DNA of 64,000 bases, taken from positions 22,454 to 86,453 of the forward strand of contig CAICTM010000242.1 of the NCBI GenBank assembly GCA_903772945.1, in the 5' to 3' direction. Of the stretch, positions 29,561-39,901 are shown in pieces (the stretch's first letter is position 1; the number at the start of each line of letters is the position of its first letter). Both the position numbers and the translations under genes were made by a program. This DNA is from Seminavis robusta. Lineage: Eukaryota; Bacillariophyta; Bacillariophyceae; Naviculales; Naviculaceae. Under the pieces are notes generated by a model. That model was not told where the DNA came from. It saw only the letters and a list, made by a program, of their open reading frames with translations, and searched no databases.

Positions 29561-30397
29561 TAGCTAATTTGCACCGGCTTGTTCCGGTATCGGTATCCCG
29601 GAGTCGAGTCAGTCTGAAACTATATGTATCTTCCGGTATCCGATGCTGTGTTCCGGTGTGCCGTGCTGCTGACTGACCTCAGAGGTGCGTGTGGCACCAT
29701 AGAGGCACCGTACCTCCACCACCCTGAGCAGTGACGTAGTGCTAGCTAGCTATTAATAGTGTAAGGTTTTGTGGCATGCATGGTAGACTACTAGTGCCGC
29801 CAAGCTACCGGTAGTTTTCTCCAAGGCCCTTAGCCTTTCAATAGAGAGGTTGATCGTGCACTCCAGCCACCGCGGGAGTGAATTTTATTTGTTTTGGCCT
29901 TTAGTGGCTCGGTTCGCGACCCAACGTCCCTCCAATTCAAACTTGTACAGTTTTAGTATCAGTTTTGGCCGAGGGATTCACTTTTTTGAAAGAAATCCAA
30001 AACATTTAAGCCGAATCTTGTTTGAAACTGGGGGTTGCTATGTGTATCGGAATGAGCTTTCCTGCCAGGCCGGTGGCGTCGCAGCTTTTGGAGATCGAGC
30101 ACTTTGACCTCTTTTTTTCTTTCGCAGATCCACACGAGTAATCAGTCTTCCTTGTTCTTGTTTGTTGTGGGGCTTTTTGGCTTCTTTGGAGTTTGGAACA
30201 ACAACAACAACCACATCATTCTCGACAGTGCATGGTGCCACCGCATCATTGAGCTTGTGAACAAGTAGTCCCTTTGGACGACATTCCATTTTCGGATTTG
30301 AGAAAACTTCAAGTCCCTTTTACGAGTCGAGTCCTTCCTTATTTTCACCATTGATGAGCTACTTGCGAGGGCACCACACCAAACAGAAACAATCAAC

Positions 30398-32959
30398 ATG
30401 AAGAGCACAGTGCGACAAACGGCAAGGCTCCTCCTCCTGCTAGGAGTACTAGTGACAGTGCAATCATCCCATGGCGCCCCCACCAACCGTCACTTGGCCA
30501 ACATGTCACCCAAGGAAAAGGACGTGATGGCCAACCCCATTTGTAGCGTAGAAGCACTGACGGCTGCCGATATCTCAGGGAATGACTTTATCAGTCGCGC
30601 CGAATACGTGAATCTCTTGTTGGACTTGGCACCCGCCGATTGTCACATTATCGACATGTGGTTGAACGATCAACCGCTCAAGCAAACCTTTGAAAAGTTG
30701 TCTTGTTTGTGTCATGAATTCGGTGGCATTGACGGAGAAAACAACTGTTGTCTACAAGCCGTCAATGTCCCCATGCTGGCCGCCTTTGCCACTCCCAATT
30801 CCTACTATCCCGAGGAGTACGCCGCCACTGCCTGTGCCATGATTGATCAAGTACTGGTCCAACAGTGTCCGTCTACGCTTCGGCCGACTCTGTCACCGAC
30901 CAGTTCACCCACCAAATCACCCAAAACAACGACCACAACGAATCCTCCGACGCCAGCTGTCAACAATGGACTTGGACTTTCCGTAACGACGTTTGAAACG
31001 ATTTCACCATCCGCCTTGCCGACCACAGCACCGACACCCGATGATACATTGGAAATGACAGAAGCAGGAGAACTGGTGGAAGTCGTCATTGAAGGTGGTG
31101 AGGTGACAACCACTACCAACGTTGGAGAAGACGACCAAGAGACCACCAACCTTGGAGAAGAAGAGGACGAAGAAGAAACACCAGTAGAACCACCACCGGA
31201 GGAGGAGGAAACATTGATTGATGAAGCTGGCAGTAACGACAATGATTCCAGCGAAGAGTTATTACCCGAACCTTCTTCTCCAGCTCCAAAAGAAGATTCG
31301 GTAGAGGAACTTCCCACAGAGGATGTTGGCCCGTCATCTGGTCTCACAGAGACAGGCAGCATGCCAGCCCAGCAGGAAGATATTGCTCGGCAAACGGCCA
31401 AAGAGACACCGGTTGGAATCATTCTGGCCGTACTACTTGTCATTACGTTTATGATTACCCTTGGGCTATTCGCCATGTGGGGCACCAAACGGGGCTACAT
31501 GGAGAACCCCTGGAAGAAACCCACGGAAATGACCGTCAACACCGCTTCCAGCGGGGATGATATGGAGACACCTCGACGCAGCAACACCCGGCGCTCGCAG
31601 TCGTTTAGCAGTGATGAGGAAGATGCATTATCGGATGACGACGACGACGATGATGATGATGATGTCGAAGTGGGAAAACGCCGCAGTAAGAAGGGCCAAA
31701 GCAACAATAATGGCATTGTTCGCGCCGAGTTTCAAGATGACCTGTCCGTATGGGGTCGACGAAAGCGAAGGCGGCAAGAGCGCAAACAACGGCGCGAAGA
31801 ACGTCAGCGACAGTCGCTGGAACAGAATCCCCCACAGCATCAAAACACCATCACTACGATTCTGTCCACGCTCGAATTTGATCTGAGCGGAGGGTCGTTG
31901 GCGGGCATAGCCAATGGTCCCTTGCGACCCAGCTCTACCAAGTCGATGGGATCCATGCGCTCTGGGGCTGGGTCGGTCATGACTCCCAAGGAGAACATGG
32001 TCGATATCTTTGATGACAAAAGTGATACGTCGTCCTTTGATGGATCGCCTCATCACTTGGATGGTCCCATGCCTGTGGAAACGTCCATTGAAGATTGGTT
32101 GGACCATCTACAATGCAAGAGTCGAATCAATGCCGATGGGTCCATCGTCCATGATGATCGCAGTGTCATGTCCCACCTGAGCGTAACCTCCAAGCGCAGC
32201 ACGACTTCCTCGAGAAGGTCGACCTCCATGTCACCCGACAAGAAGCTGTCACGACAACCAGGGGACCCGGTGCTCCAAGAATGGCATTCACAACGGCAAC
32301 AGTTGAACGCCGCCAATTCTATTCAACGATTAGGCTACAACAAGTTCTCGGCGCCCGCTTCCAAGTCTTCCGGCCTCGCGCCATACAATGCGGACTCTTC
32401 TCGATCTCAATCTCCTCAACGGTCGGGGCATCGCTCCATTGGATCTGCATCCTCCTACTCTCCTAACCAATCTCCAAAACCGACCTATCTGTTGAGTAGC
32501 GTGTCCTTCTCACCATCGTCTTCCCCCAAGAGAAACTACGGCGCGGACACTTGTCGTTCTGAGCCCGCTTCTCCAGTAAACAACAATGTGCTTGTCTTGC
32601 AGGAGACACTCATCATTGAGCCTGGATCACGTGCAGACCAACAACATGCCGCCGAAACTAAGGACTCGGATTCTCCCCTGTATTCAGTCAAGCGTGTGTC
32701 CGTCACAAAACAAGTTCCTTCATCCGGCGAGTGGAATCCTCTTCAACTGGATTTGCCAGTAGAACACACGCATCATCCCACCGACAGAAACCCTGCAGCA
32801 GCAGCCCCACGACTGTCGCCAGACTCGCGAGAGTTTTACGAAACTGTGCTGCGAATGGAACCGTCCGAGGAAGACGACGAGGAGAGCAGAGGCAATGCGT
32901 TTGCCTTTGAGGCTGCACGGCCTCGAAACACACCAGCACCAGAGAGATATCTGGTTTAG
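30398..32959 (+). CDS. Type I membrane protein with Cys-rich/EF-hand-like ectodomain and long disordered tail
   Basis: The product has 853 residues from the ATG at 30398. A signal peptide (about 1-27, LLLLLGVLVTVQSSHG) is followed by an ectodomain of about 130 residues with eight Cys and an EF-hand-like segment, ISGNDFISRAEYVNLLLDL. A Pro-Thr stretch and an acidic Glu/Asp-rich region come next. One membrane span lies at about 338-362 (VGIILAVLLVITFMITLGLFAMWG). The cytosolic tail of nearly 490 residues is disordered, with a DDDDDDDDDD run, an Arg/Gln-rich helix (KRRRQERKQRREERQRQ) and many S-P sites likely to be phosphorylated. It could couple the cell wall or surface to the cytosol. I do not recognise a named family. 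Single exon. Confidence 0.75.
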   Translation: MKSTVRQTARLLLLLGVLVTVQSSHGAPTNRHLANMSPKEKDVMANPICSVEALTAADISGNDFISRAEYVNLLLDLAPADCHIIDMWLNDQPLKQTFEKLSCLCHEFGGIDGENNCCLQAVNVPMLAAFATPNSYYPEEYAATACAMIDQVLVQQCPSTLRPTLSPTSSPTKSPKTTTTTNPPTPAVNNGLGLSVTTFETISPSALPTTAPTPDDTLEMTEAGELVEVVIEGGEVTTTTNVGEDDQETTNLGEEEDEEETPVEPPPEEEETLIDEAGSNDNDSSEELLPEPSSPAPKEDSVEELPTEDVGPSSGLTETGSMPAQQEDIARQTAKETPVGIILAVLLVITFMITLGLFAMWGTKRGYMENPWKKPTEMTVNTASSGDDMETPRRSNTRRSQSFSSDEEDALSDDDDDDDDDDVEVGKRRSKKGQSNNNGIVRAEFQDDLSVWGRRKRRRQERKQRREERQRQSLEQNPPQHQNTITTILSTLEFDLSGGSLAGIANGPLRPSSTKSMGSMRSGAGSVMTPKENMVDIFDDKSDTSSFDGSPHHLDGPMPVETSIEDWLDHLQCKSRINADGSIVHDDRSVMSHLSVTSKRSTTSSRRSTSMSPDKKLSRQPGDPVLQEWHSQRQQLNAANSIQRLGYNKFSAPASKSSGLAPYNADSSRSQSPQRSGHRSIGSASSYSPNQSPKPTYLLSSVSFSPSSSPKRNYGADTCRSEPASPVNNNVLVLQETLIIEPGSRADQQHAAETKDSDSPLYSVKRVSVTKQVPSSGEWNPLQLDLPVEHTHHPTDRNPAAAAPRLSPDSREFYETVLRMEPSEEDDEESRGNAFAFEAARPRNTPAPERYLV

Positions 32960-33384
32960 ATTTCCACTGGGGAGGTCCACACAGAATGCTGCTAATGGGT
33001 AGTGGTGGTGTGCCCCTGTCTCTTTTTGCTCGGTTGCAAACGATGTGCACTTTTAAAACTTTTCTACTAGTCCTATTTTGTTTAAATCATCCGATGAACT
33101 AGCTACCTGGTAGTCTGCTGTAGCTGGAAAGATCTCTCTACTGCTACCGGTTTGCATGTGGGCGGGACTCTCGTAGAGTGGAACTGGTGTTAGGTGTTAT
33201 CCAGATTTGACCACAACATGCTCCCTTGCTTAAGGGCTTCCCACAAGACAGTATACAAGGGTGGATTAGAGCCTACTAGTCTAGCTAGTAGAGGTAGACA
33301 TCACCGTTTCAAAAAAGAATGCAACCTTTTGTTTTCTATATTATTTCATTTCATTAGCGATAGAGCTGGCTCGACTCCTTTGGT
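32960..33384. other. Convergent intergenic region
   Basis: 3' flanks of the membrane-protein gene and the first carbonic anhydrase gene. TAGTCTAGCTAGTAG lies near 33280. No gene is seen. Confidence 0.5.
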
Positions 33385-35097
33385 TTAGCTCCACAGCTTT
33401 TCAAGCAAAATACCCTTGTTATCATACAGGTTGAAACTCTTGGGCAAGAAATAGTCACTGTAGCCTGGTGGAGTGTTGATTTGCACTCCTCCCAACACTG
33501 CAATCTTTCCATTTCCCGCAACTGCCCCGGCTGACTGAGCAACAATTTGCTTCATCAGGCCAGTTTGGGCATCATACAGAGCAAGTGGGAGCTCCTGCAT
33601 CTTGTCACCGGCCTTCTCAAGTCTGTCCGCATATGGCATGAGCATGGAACCAACAAAGTACTGTTGGGCATCAAGGGGATCATCTGGGAGAGTAGCCTTA
33701 GCACCTCCAGCATTGACACCAGCAACATAACCAGAAGCAGCAACAGCAGATCCACAGCATGATCCACCACTGGCCTTTCCACGACGGGGGACAGTTCCGA
33801 CATTTGCATCAAAGTCAATACCAACGTGGGGTCCATAGACAACAACACAGTCACCACCATCAGGGATGTGGGATGCCATGGCACCGAAGGAGGTGGCTCC
33901 TCCAAACGGGAACCCAGCAAGTCCTCCCATGTTGAAGTTAGTGTCAAAGGAAGCAGAAAGGTCAGATTCAAGTGGTCTGTTAACCTCATCACAACACAAA
34001 GAAGTGGCAACAAGGGTCTTGCCCTCATCGTATCCTTTGTCAGCAAGCGTTGCCTTCATCTTGGCAAGGAGCTCAGCATTGGTCAATGCTCCAGGGTACT
34101 TCTCTTCAACTTGAGAGAAAGTCTTGGTTCCAGCAGTGGCACTCTTGCCCATGATCTTCTTCTCCAACTTGCCATCACTGTCATAGATATCAAAACTGAG
34201 GGGCAAAAAGTAGTCAGAAAAGCCAGGTGGCGTATTGACCTGGATTCCTCCTAGCACAGCAGTGCGGCCATTGCCAGAAACAGCACTGCCAGACTGAGCC
34301 ACAATGCGCTCCATGAGATCAGTCTGGGCATCATAGAGGGCATAAGGAAGCTCAACCATCTTGTCCCTGGCAGATTCTAGGCGTTCGGCATATGGCATGA
34401 GCATAGATCCAACAAAGTATTGCTGGGCATCAAGAGCATCTGATGGGAGAGTTGCCTTGGACTCTCCGGAAAGAACACCCGCAACATACCCAGAGGCAGC
34501 CACAGCTGATCCACAGCAAGCACCTCCATTGGCGCGTCCACGGCGCTCGACAGTTCCAACATTTCCTTTGGAGTCAACACCCACATGAGGTCCGTACACG
34601 ACCATACACGAACCACCATCAGGAATGTGGGATGCCATAGCACCGAAAGAGGTGGCACCTCCAAAAGGGAACCCAGCAAGACCTCCCATGTTGAAGTTTG
34701 TGTTGAACATGTCACTGAGCTCAGTTTCCAGAGGTCTGTTGACTTCATCACAGCACAATGACGTTGCCACCAAGGTGGTCTTCTCATTGTAACCGTTGGC
34801 CTTGAGTTGCTCGCGGATAAATGTCTTCAAATCAGCATTGGTCAAGGCACCAGGGAATGCCTTGGTGGCACCTGCGAATTGCTTGGTGTCAGGAGCAACA
34901 TCAGCGAACATACGGCTGCTTGCGACAGCACCCGCTGCAACTTTGACCCTGGATTTGGTTCCTTCGAGAGCATCCACCAATTCAGGGGTGGCAGTTTCCT
35001 GCAAACGAGCACTGGCACGGCTTGCCGGTTGAGGTGCGAAGGCACCTGCCGATGGCAACACGGCAAGAAGAACGGGCAAGGTGATGGCGATTCTCAT
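33385..35097 (-). CDS. Plastid-targeted two-domain LCIB/theta-type carbonic anhydrase, copy 1
   Basis: 570 residues. Residues 1-20 are a signal peptide ending AGAFAPQP, a near-perfect diatom ASAFAP motif followed by a transit-like segment, so the plastid (stroma, pyrenoid or thylakoid lumen) is predicted. Two homologous LCIB-type domains lie at about 80-318 and 333-568. Each keeps TSLCCDEVNRPLE, HIPDGG...VYGPHVG, GG(A/S)CCGSAVAASGYVAG and DAQQYFVGSMLMPYA. By homology the Cys-His-Cys set binds zinc and the Asp/Arg of CCDEVNR forms the beta-CA-like dyad. The enzymes interconvert CO2 and bicarbonate and belong to the CO2-concentrating mechanism. The fused tandem domains imply a pseudo-dimer within one chain. 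Single exon, in tandem with a paralogue upstream. Confidence 0.9.
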   Translation of the reverse strand: MRIAITLPVLLAVLPSAGAFAPQPASRASARLQETATPELVDALEGTKSRVKVAAGAVASSRMFADVAPDTKQFAGATKAFPGALTNADLKTFIREQLKANGYNEKTTLVATSLCCDEVNRPLETELSDMFNTNFNMGGLAGFPFGGATSFGAMASHIPDGGSCMVVYGPHVGVDSKGNVGTVERRGRANGGACCGSAVAASGYVAGVLSGESKATLPSDALDAQQYFVGSMLMPYAERLESARDKMVELPYALYDAQTDLMERIVAQSGSAVSGNGRTAVLGGIQVNTPPGFSDYFLPLSFDIYDSDGKLEKKIMGKSATAGTKTFSQVEEKYPGALTNAELLAKMKATLADKGYDEGKTLVATSLCCDEVNRPLESDLSASFDTNFNMGGLAGFPFGGATSFGAMASHIPDGGDCVVVYGPHVGIDFDANVGTVPRRGKASGGSCCGSAVAASGYVAGVNAGGAKATLPDDPLDAQQYFVGSMLMPYADRLEKAGDKMQELPLALYDAQTGLMKQIVAQSAGAVAGNGKIAVLGGVQINTPPGYSDYFLPKSFNLYDNKGILLEKLWS

Positions 35098-35883
35098 GGT
35101 TTCTCTGGATCAAAGATTGTGAGGGTATCTTTGTCGTCTCCGCTTTTGCCGCATTGCAGAAAGGGCGATCCTCGGAATGCGCTGAGAGAGAAAGCTATGA
35201 CGTACGCGTGTGGATTCATGAAAAAAAGGAAATCCCTAATTTAATCTCAGATCAATAACAATTTTATTTGAATTTGCTGCTTTGATTGAATGGAAAGAAA
35301 TACTTTGTTTATTGGAATATCGTACGATGTCGTATCACAGCGATACGAAAGGCAAGCTGGAAGCTCCGAAAATCCATCCACCAAAGCTGCCCAAAGTTTG
35401 CGCCGTGGTTCTTGCAATGCAAGCCTGACGTGTAGCAAATCGCTCCCTCAACGTCACGCTGACCTTTGGACACCGGTGAGATACCAACGGGATGCCAAAA
35501 AGGACGTCTTCAGTGCCTGGACCCTTGCTTTGCTGGCCAGATACCGCAGCCAGCAACAGCAGCTCCCTGAAGCTTGCCCTCCCCTGGCTTCCTGAAGTTT
35601 GCCGAGCAACGGTAACTGGATTCAATAGTACGGAACAAGCTTCTTCGCACGGCATGGAGCCAGGGTCTTCCTTTCTTGCCCACTTTGCCAGCTAGTAACT
35701 CCAGCTAACTACGAGCAAGGCTGCGACTCAAGGGAGAATAGAAGTAAACAAGCGAGCAGACTAAGCGTAGACTCGAAAGTGTTTATTATGCTTTATAGTG
35801 AAAAATGTAGGTTGTTCGTGCAGAACCCGTGGCCGGCACAGACTACAACACGGATGCTTCGCTCCTAAAAGACAATGTTTGCT
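35098..35883. other. Spacer between the two carbonic anhydrase genes
   Basis: 786 bp holding the promoter of copy 1 and the 3' UTR of copy 2. CO2/cAMP-responsive elements (TGACGT/ACGTCA type) are known in such diatom promoters. ACGTCACG occurs near 35452, downstream of copy 2 and about 350 bp upstream of copy 1, and ATGACGTACG lies near 35197, about 100 bp upstream of the copy 1 start. This is suggestive only. Confidence 0.35.
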
Positions 35884-37584
35884 TTACAGGTCAATCTTCT
35901 CAACAAAGTTGCCCTTGTTGTCGTACATGTCGAAGCTGATAGGGAGGTAGTAGTCCTCATATCCTGGGGGAGTGTTCACTTGGACACCACCCAAGACAGC
36001 AATCTTTCCTTTTCCTGCCACTGCCCCTGCAGACTTACCAACAATCTTCTTCATCAAATCAGTCTGGGCATCATAGAGAGCATATGGCAATTCAACCATC
36101 TTAGAATCAGCCTTCTCCAATCGCTCAGCATAGGGCATGAGCATGGAGCCAACAAAGTACTGTTGGGCATCAAGGGGGTCATCTGGGAGAGTAGCTTCCT
36201 TGGACTTGTCAGCAAAGACACCAGCAACATAACCAGAAGCAGCAACAGCAGATCCACAGCAAGAACCTCCAGCGGCACGTCCCCTTCTCTCAACAGTGCC
36301 GACAGCACCAGTGGAGTCAACACCAACATGGGGCCCATAGACAACAACACAGTCACCTCCATCTGGGATGTGGGATGCCATGGCTCCGAAAGAGGTGGCT
36401 CCTCCAAATGGGAATCCAGCAAGGCCTCCCATGTTGAAGTTGGTGTCAAAGGCAGAAGAGAGTTCAGTTTCCAGAGGACGGTTCACTTCATCACAGCACA
36501 AGGAAGTGGCAACAAGAGTCTTGCCAGCATTGTATCCCTTGCTCTTCAGGGCACTTGTCAAACGGCTAACCAACTGAGTGTTGGTGAGGGCTCCAGGGAA
36601 AGTGTCGGCGATCTTGGGGAATGCTTTGACATCAGTCTTCAACAGTCTCTTGGCCATCTTTCCTTCACTGTCGTAAAGATCAAAGCTGAGGGGCAGGAAG
36701 TAGTCGCTGTAGCCAGGCGGTGTGTTGATCTGGATTCCTCCAAGAACAGCAGATGTTCCCTCTCCGGCAACAGCACTACCGGATTGACCAAGGATTCGTT
36801 CCATAAGGTCAGACTGGGCATCGTAGAGAGCATATGGCAGTTCCTTCATCTTCTCACCAGCAGCCTCAAGTCTCTCAGCATAGGGCATGAGCATAGATCC
36901 AACGAAATATTGCTGGGCATCAAGAGGGCTACTGGGAAGGCTGGCTTTGGGTTCTCCACCAAGAACACCAGCAACATACCCAGAGGCGGCAACAGCAGAT
37001 CCACAGCAAGCACCTCCAGCGGCACGTCCTCGTCGCTCCACAGTACCAATGTTTCCCTTGGAGTCAACACCAACATGAGGACCGTAGATAACAGCGCATG
37101 AACCGCCATCGGGGATGTGGGCTGCCATGGCACCAAAACTGGTGGCACCTCCGAAAGGGAATCCAGCAAGTCCTCCCATGTTGAAGTTGGTGTCAAAGAC
37201 ATTGCAGAGGTCAGTCTCAAGAGGTCTGTTCACTTCATCACAGCACAAAGAAGTGGCAATCAATGTCTTGGACTCATCATATCCGTTGGCACGAAGAGTA
37301 TCGGTCATGAAGTCAATCAATTCCGCATTTGTCATGGCACCAGGGAAAGTGCTGTCAATTTGGGGAAAAGGAGTCGAATCCGAGACTGGGATAGTGGATG
37401 GCTTGGGCGAGGGGGATGCGGCTACCTTCTTTCCACCAAAGATCCGGGACAAAATTCCCCTCTTCTCGGCAACAGCCGACAACTCTGTGACTGGGGAGCG
37501 GATGGCAGTACGTCCATTGGGCTGGACGACGAAGGCACTGGCGGCCGGCAAGAGGGCCACGGCGAAAAGGCTGGTGATCTTCAT
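35884..37584 (-). CDS. Plastid-targeted two-domain LCIB/theta-type carbonic anhydrase, copy 2
   Basis: 566 residues from the ATG at 37584; the open frame extends a little further up without an ATG. The N-terminus is a signal peptide ending PAASAFVVQP, a classic ASAF motif, followed by a basic and Ser/Pro-rich transit region that is longer than in copy 1. Two LCIB domains (about 75-310 and 325-562) each retain the CCDEVNR, HIPDGG, GPHVG and CCGSAVAA motifs, so both sites look active. The two proteins are close paralogues in head-to-tail order, but each leader and linker differs. They may therefore be localised or regulated differently. The long plus-strand open frame over this gene (35875-37101) is a shadow. 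Confidence 0.9.
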   Translation of the reverse strand: MKITSLFAVALLPAASAFVVQPNGRTAIRSPVTELSAVAEKRGILSRIFGGKKVAASPSPKPSTIPVSDSTPFPQIDSTFPGAMTNAELIDFMTDTLRANGYDESKTLIATSLCCDEVNRPLETDLCNVFDTNFNMGGLAGFPFGGATSFGAMAAHIPDGGSCAVIYGPHVGVDSKGNIGTVERRGRAAGGACCGSAVAASGYVAGVLGGEPKASLPSSPLDAQQYFVGSMLMPYAERLEAAGEKMKELPYALYDAQSDLMERILGQSGSAVAGEGTSAVLGGIQINTPPGYSDYFLPLSFDLYDSEGKMAKRLLKTDVKAFPKIADTFPGALTNTQLVSRLTSALKSKGYNAGKTLVATSLCCDEVNRPLETELSSAFDTNFNMGGLAGFPFGGATSFGAMASHIPDGGDCVVVYGPHVGVDSTGAVGTVERRGRAAGGSCCGSAVAASGYVAGVFADKSKEATLPDDPLDAQQYFVGSMLMPYAERLEKADSKMVELPYALYDAQTDLMKKIVGKSAGAVAGKGKIAVLGGVQVNTPPGYEDYYLPISFDMYDNKGNFVEKIDL

Positions 37585-38710
37585 GGTGAACTTGATGAGA
37601 GATTTTGAGAAGTGGAGCCTCCGATCCAAGTGCAAGTTGTGGGTATCTTTGCCTCAACATCACCTTCAGGCTCGTGCGTGCAATTTTCTCCTTGCTTTCT
37701 CCTACCGACCGAGCGAACGCCCAAAGCCTTCTGACGTTTGGCTTGACGCCGACAGTGACGTGTTCTCATTGTCTCTCGTGTAATATTGGAGAGAAGATTT
37801 TCACTATACAATTCCTGAAAAGAATACTTCGTCAAAGTAAATGAATAAAATAAATGGTATAATTGCAAGTATCGAATCTGTATCAGCATTTTTCTGAAGA
37901 TTTATTTTCTTGCTGGTACCAGGGCTGACGCAAGAGTTACGAGGAGAAAGAAAGGTTGAAGAGGGTGACGTCCAAAGCCACAAGCAGACAACAGTAGCGC
38001 TATCCCCCAAGCTACTGCAAGCCAGCTACGGTAGAGCTGCTCTTGGGGGCTGGCTTTAGAGGTCCAATATGTAGTTTTCCGCCAGTCTGTTCTTGGCTTT
38101 GGCATTGGGCAACGTCATGCTTGTAGCCGTGGGCTTTCCTGGTCCACAGATCATCAGGTGCTGCGTTGTCTCGAGAAAGGAAAGCAAGTGCATTTTCTGC
38201 AGCCACTTGGTTGCTACTGGTATAGCCAGGAGCTGCTGCATCTTCGCAGCAAGACTACACCTTGAGAAACTTTACTCGTGGCCAGGGCGACACACCCTGC
38301 TTTGCCTTCGAAAGCTGCAAAAAGGTCCCTGCAAATGCTAGTATAGAGGACCGAACTGCTATGGCTGAATGGGAAGCAAGGAGCCAGGAGTCTCCCTTTG
38401 GTTCATGCTACTTTGCTGTTTTGGAGGAGGAGCCATTGGATCAAACCAGGCGACTCATACTTAAATCACCATATTCTATATGCATGATTATGTACCGGTA
38501 GGTAATAAAGTTGACCACTTCCTTTCTTCCTAGCTAGTATCAAAGTCACGGTCTCTCTCGCCAGGCAAACATGCATGACAGTAGTTTTCCGGCCTGATCT
38601 CATTCTTGTTTTTGGAGTGACCCAAATCATGGCTTGTACGTAGGGGCTCGCGGCCTCTTGCCCCACGATACTAGTACGAAGATCCTGACGATGGTTTGGT
38701 TCATTATTGT
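37585..38710. other. Intergenic, no gene seen
   Basis: Promoter side of carbonic anhydrase copy 2 and 3' side of the sulfotransferase. TGACGTTTGG and GTGACGTG occur near 37732 and 37754, within 170 bp upstream of the copy 2 start, and could be CO2/cAMP-type elements. No coding region is supported. Confidence 0.4.
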
Positions 38711-39901
38711 CTACTGACAAAGCGTCTCTTCGTCCAATTCCTGATAATATCCAAACGATTGACTCATTTTCAGCAAGTCCCGAGCCTTTCGCTTGTCCAC
38801 ATGACAAAGTTCCCTCCAGTTGAGTGTTTCACGGTGCTCTCGTTCATCCTTGTGCAGGTCTTTTTTGGACCTGAATCGGTCTCGACCTTTCTTGAGACGT
38901 CGTCGTCGGTTTTGATACTGTTCACGTTTGTATTCCTGTGCTTCCAAGTAGGACATGACTTCACTGTGCCGAGGTGGCTGGATGCCGACGGAATGAAAGA
39001 CTTCATCGAGAACGGTGACATTCTTGTCCACAGCCAAGTCTTCCAAACGGAATATAGGGACATTGAGATAATTGATAAAGCCATGCCAGTGCAAGTAGAT
39101 CTCCATGCCTCGGTACACCAAAAACTTGTGCATCTTTTCACTGTCCGTGTGGTTGGCGCGAGTCTCCCATTCATCCGGAGTAATGCGGAAAAAGTCTCGC
39201 AACGTGGACTGGTTGGAAAGATGGATATGTTTGGAAACGTATTTGACGTACTGGTCGCTCTTGGCCGTGTCTTCGAGTAGCGGTTCTGTGAATGCCATTG
39301 AAGTGAGCGACTTGAGCGGGTCCCGGACCAAATGCCAAATGACTCGGAATTTGCTCTTGTACAGATGAGTTGGATTGGTATCCCCCACAACGTAATCCTC
39401 ATCATCAAAGACATGCTTCCAAGACACTTGTCCGCGATTCTGCGGCGAGTGTGAATCCGTGGTGAGACCGGTCATTCCCACGCGGGTGAACAACTGCTGA
39501 ATGAATCGAGTGCCACTGCGAGGTGCCGATGTGATGAGGAGTGGCAACAAGTGGGAATGTTGTCGTCCTCTCTTGACAGTCTTTTCATCCGTGTTGTGGA
39601 CATGATTGCAGCAGTCACTGTACAGCGTCGAACGGGTGACAAACATGGTGCACTGGTACTCGGAGCAGCATTCTTCTCGGTCCGAATTGTCAATGCAATA
39701 GTGTTCTCGCTTGTAGCCCTTCTCGCCCTTGTCAAAGTGCTTAATGTGAGGAGGAGGTGCAAATGCTCTTGCGGCATTGTAGTATCCTTGACTCCAACGA
39801 GCCACACACGTGCAGGCGCCAATGGCCACGCCCAGAAAGAGATACTTGCGAAAGTTTCGTCGTGCGGCGGCGACGCGGGATGGAGGTGTTATCACTGTCA
39901 T
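38711..39901 (-). CDS. Golgi-type sulfotransferase
   Basis: 396 residues from the ATG at 39901; the frame is open to 39973 but without an ATG. It is a type II membrane protein with a short basic cytosolic tail, one signal anchor at about 20-36 (YLFLGVAIGACTCVARW) and a lumenal domain. The PAPS 5'-phosphosulfate loop is SAPRSGTRF (125-133) and the 3'-phosphate-binding motif is RDPLKSLTSM (193-202). It would transfer sulfate from PAPS to a glycan or protein acceptor in the secretory pathway. Sulfated polysaccharides are common in diatom walls and mucilage. The Cys-rich segment before the catalytic domain (about 68-98) and the basic C-terminal helix with repeated Arg/Lys are extra features. The acceptor is unknown. 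Confidence 0.85.
   Translation of the reverse strand: MTVITPPSRVAAARRNFRKYLFLGVAIGACTCVARWSQGYYNAARAFAPPPHIKHFDKGEKGYKREHYCIDNSDREECCSEYQCTMFVTRSTLYSDCCNHVHNTDEKTVKRGRQHSHLLPLLITSAPRSGTRFIQQLFTRVGMTGLTTDSHSPQNRGQVSWKHVFDDEDYVVGDTNPTHLYKSKFRVIWHLVRDPLKSLTSMAFTEPLLEDTAKSDQYVKYVSKHIHLSNQSTLRDFFRITPDEWETRANHTDSEKMHKFLVYRGMEIYLHWHGFINYLNVPIFRLEDLAVDKNVTVLDEVFHSVGIQPPRHSEVMSYLEAQEYKREQYQNRRRRLKKGRDRFRSKKDLHKDEREHRETLNWRELCHVDKRKARDLLKMSQSFGYYQELDEETLCQ

Larger units (their letters stand above)
28316..30397. other. Repeat-bearing intergenic region
   Basis: About 2 kb without a supported gene. It holds a 40-bp tandem duplication (28884-28963), a degenerate direct repeat pair (28977-29205 and 29325-29560), and several GGTACCGG palindromes (29205, 29290, 29590). 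TATTAATAG occurs near 29275 and 29750. Confidence 0.5.

Noticed and set aside
35875-37101. Plus-strand 408-codon frame
   Set aside because: Shadow of the carbonic anhydrase gene, kept open by biased codon use on the coding strand.
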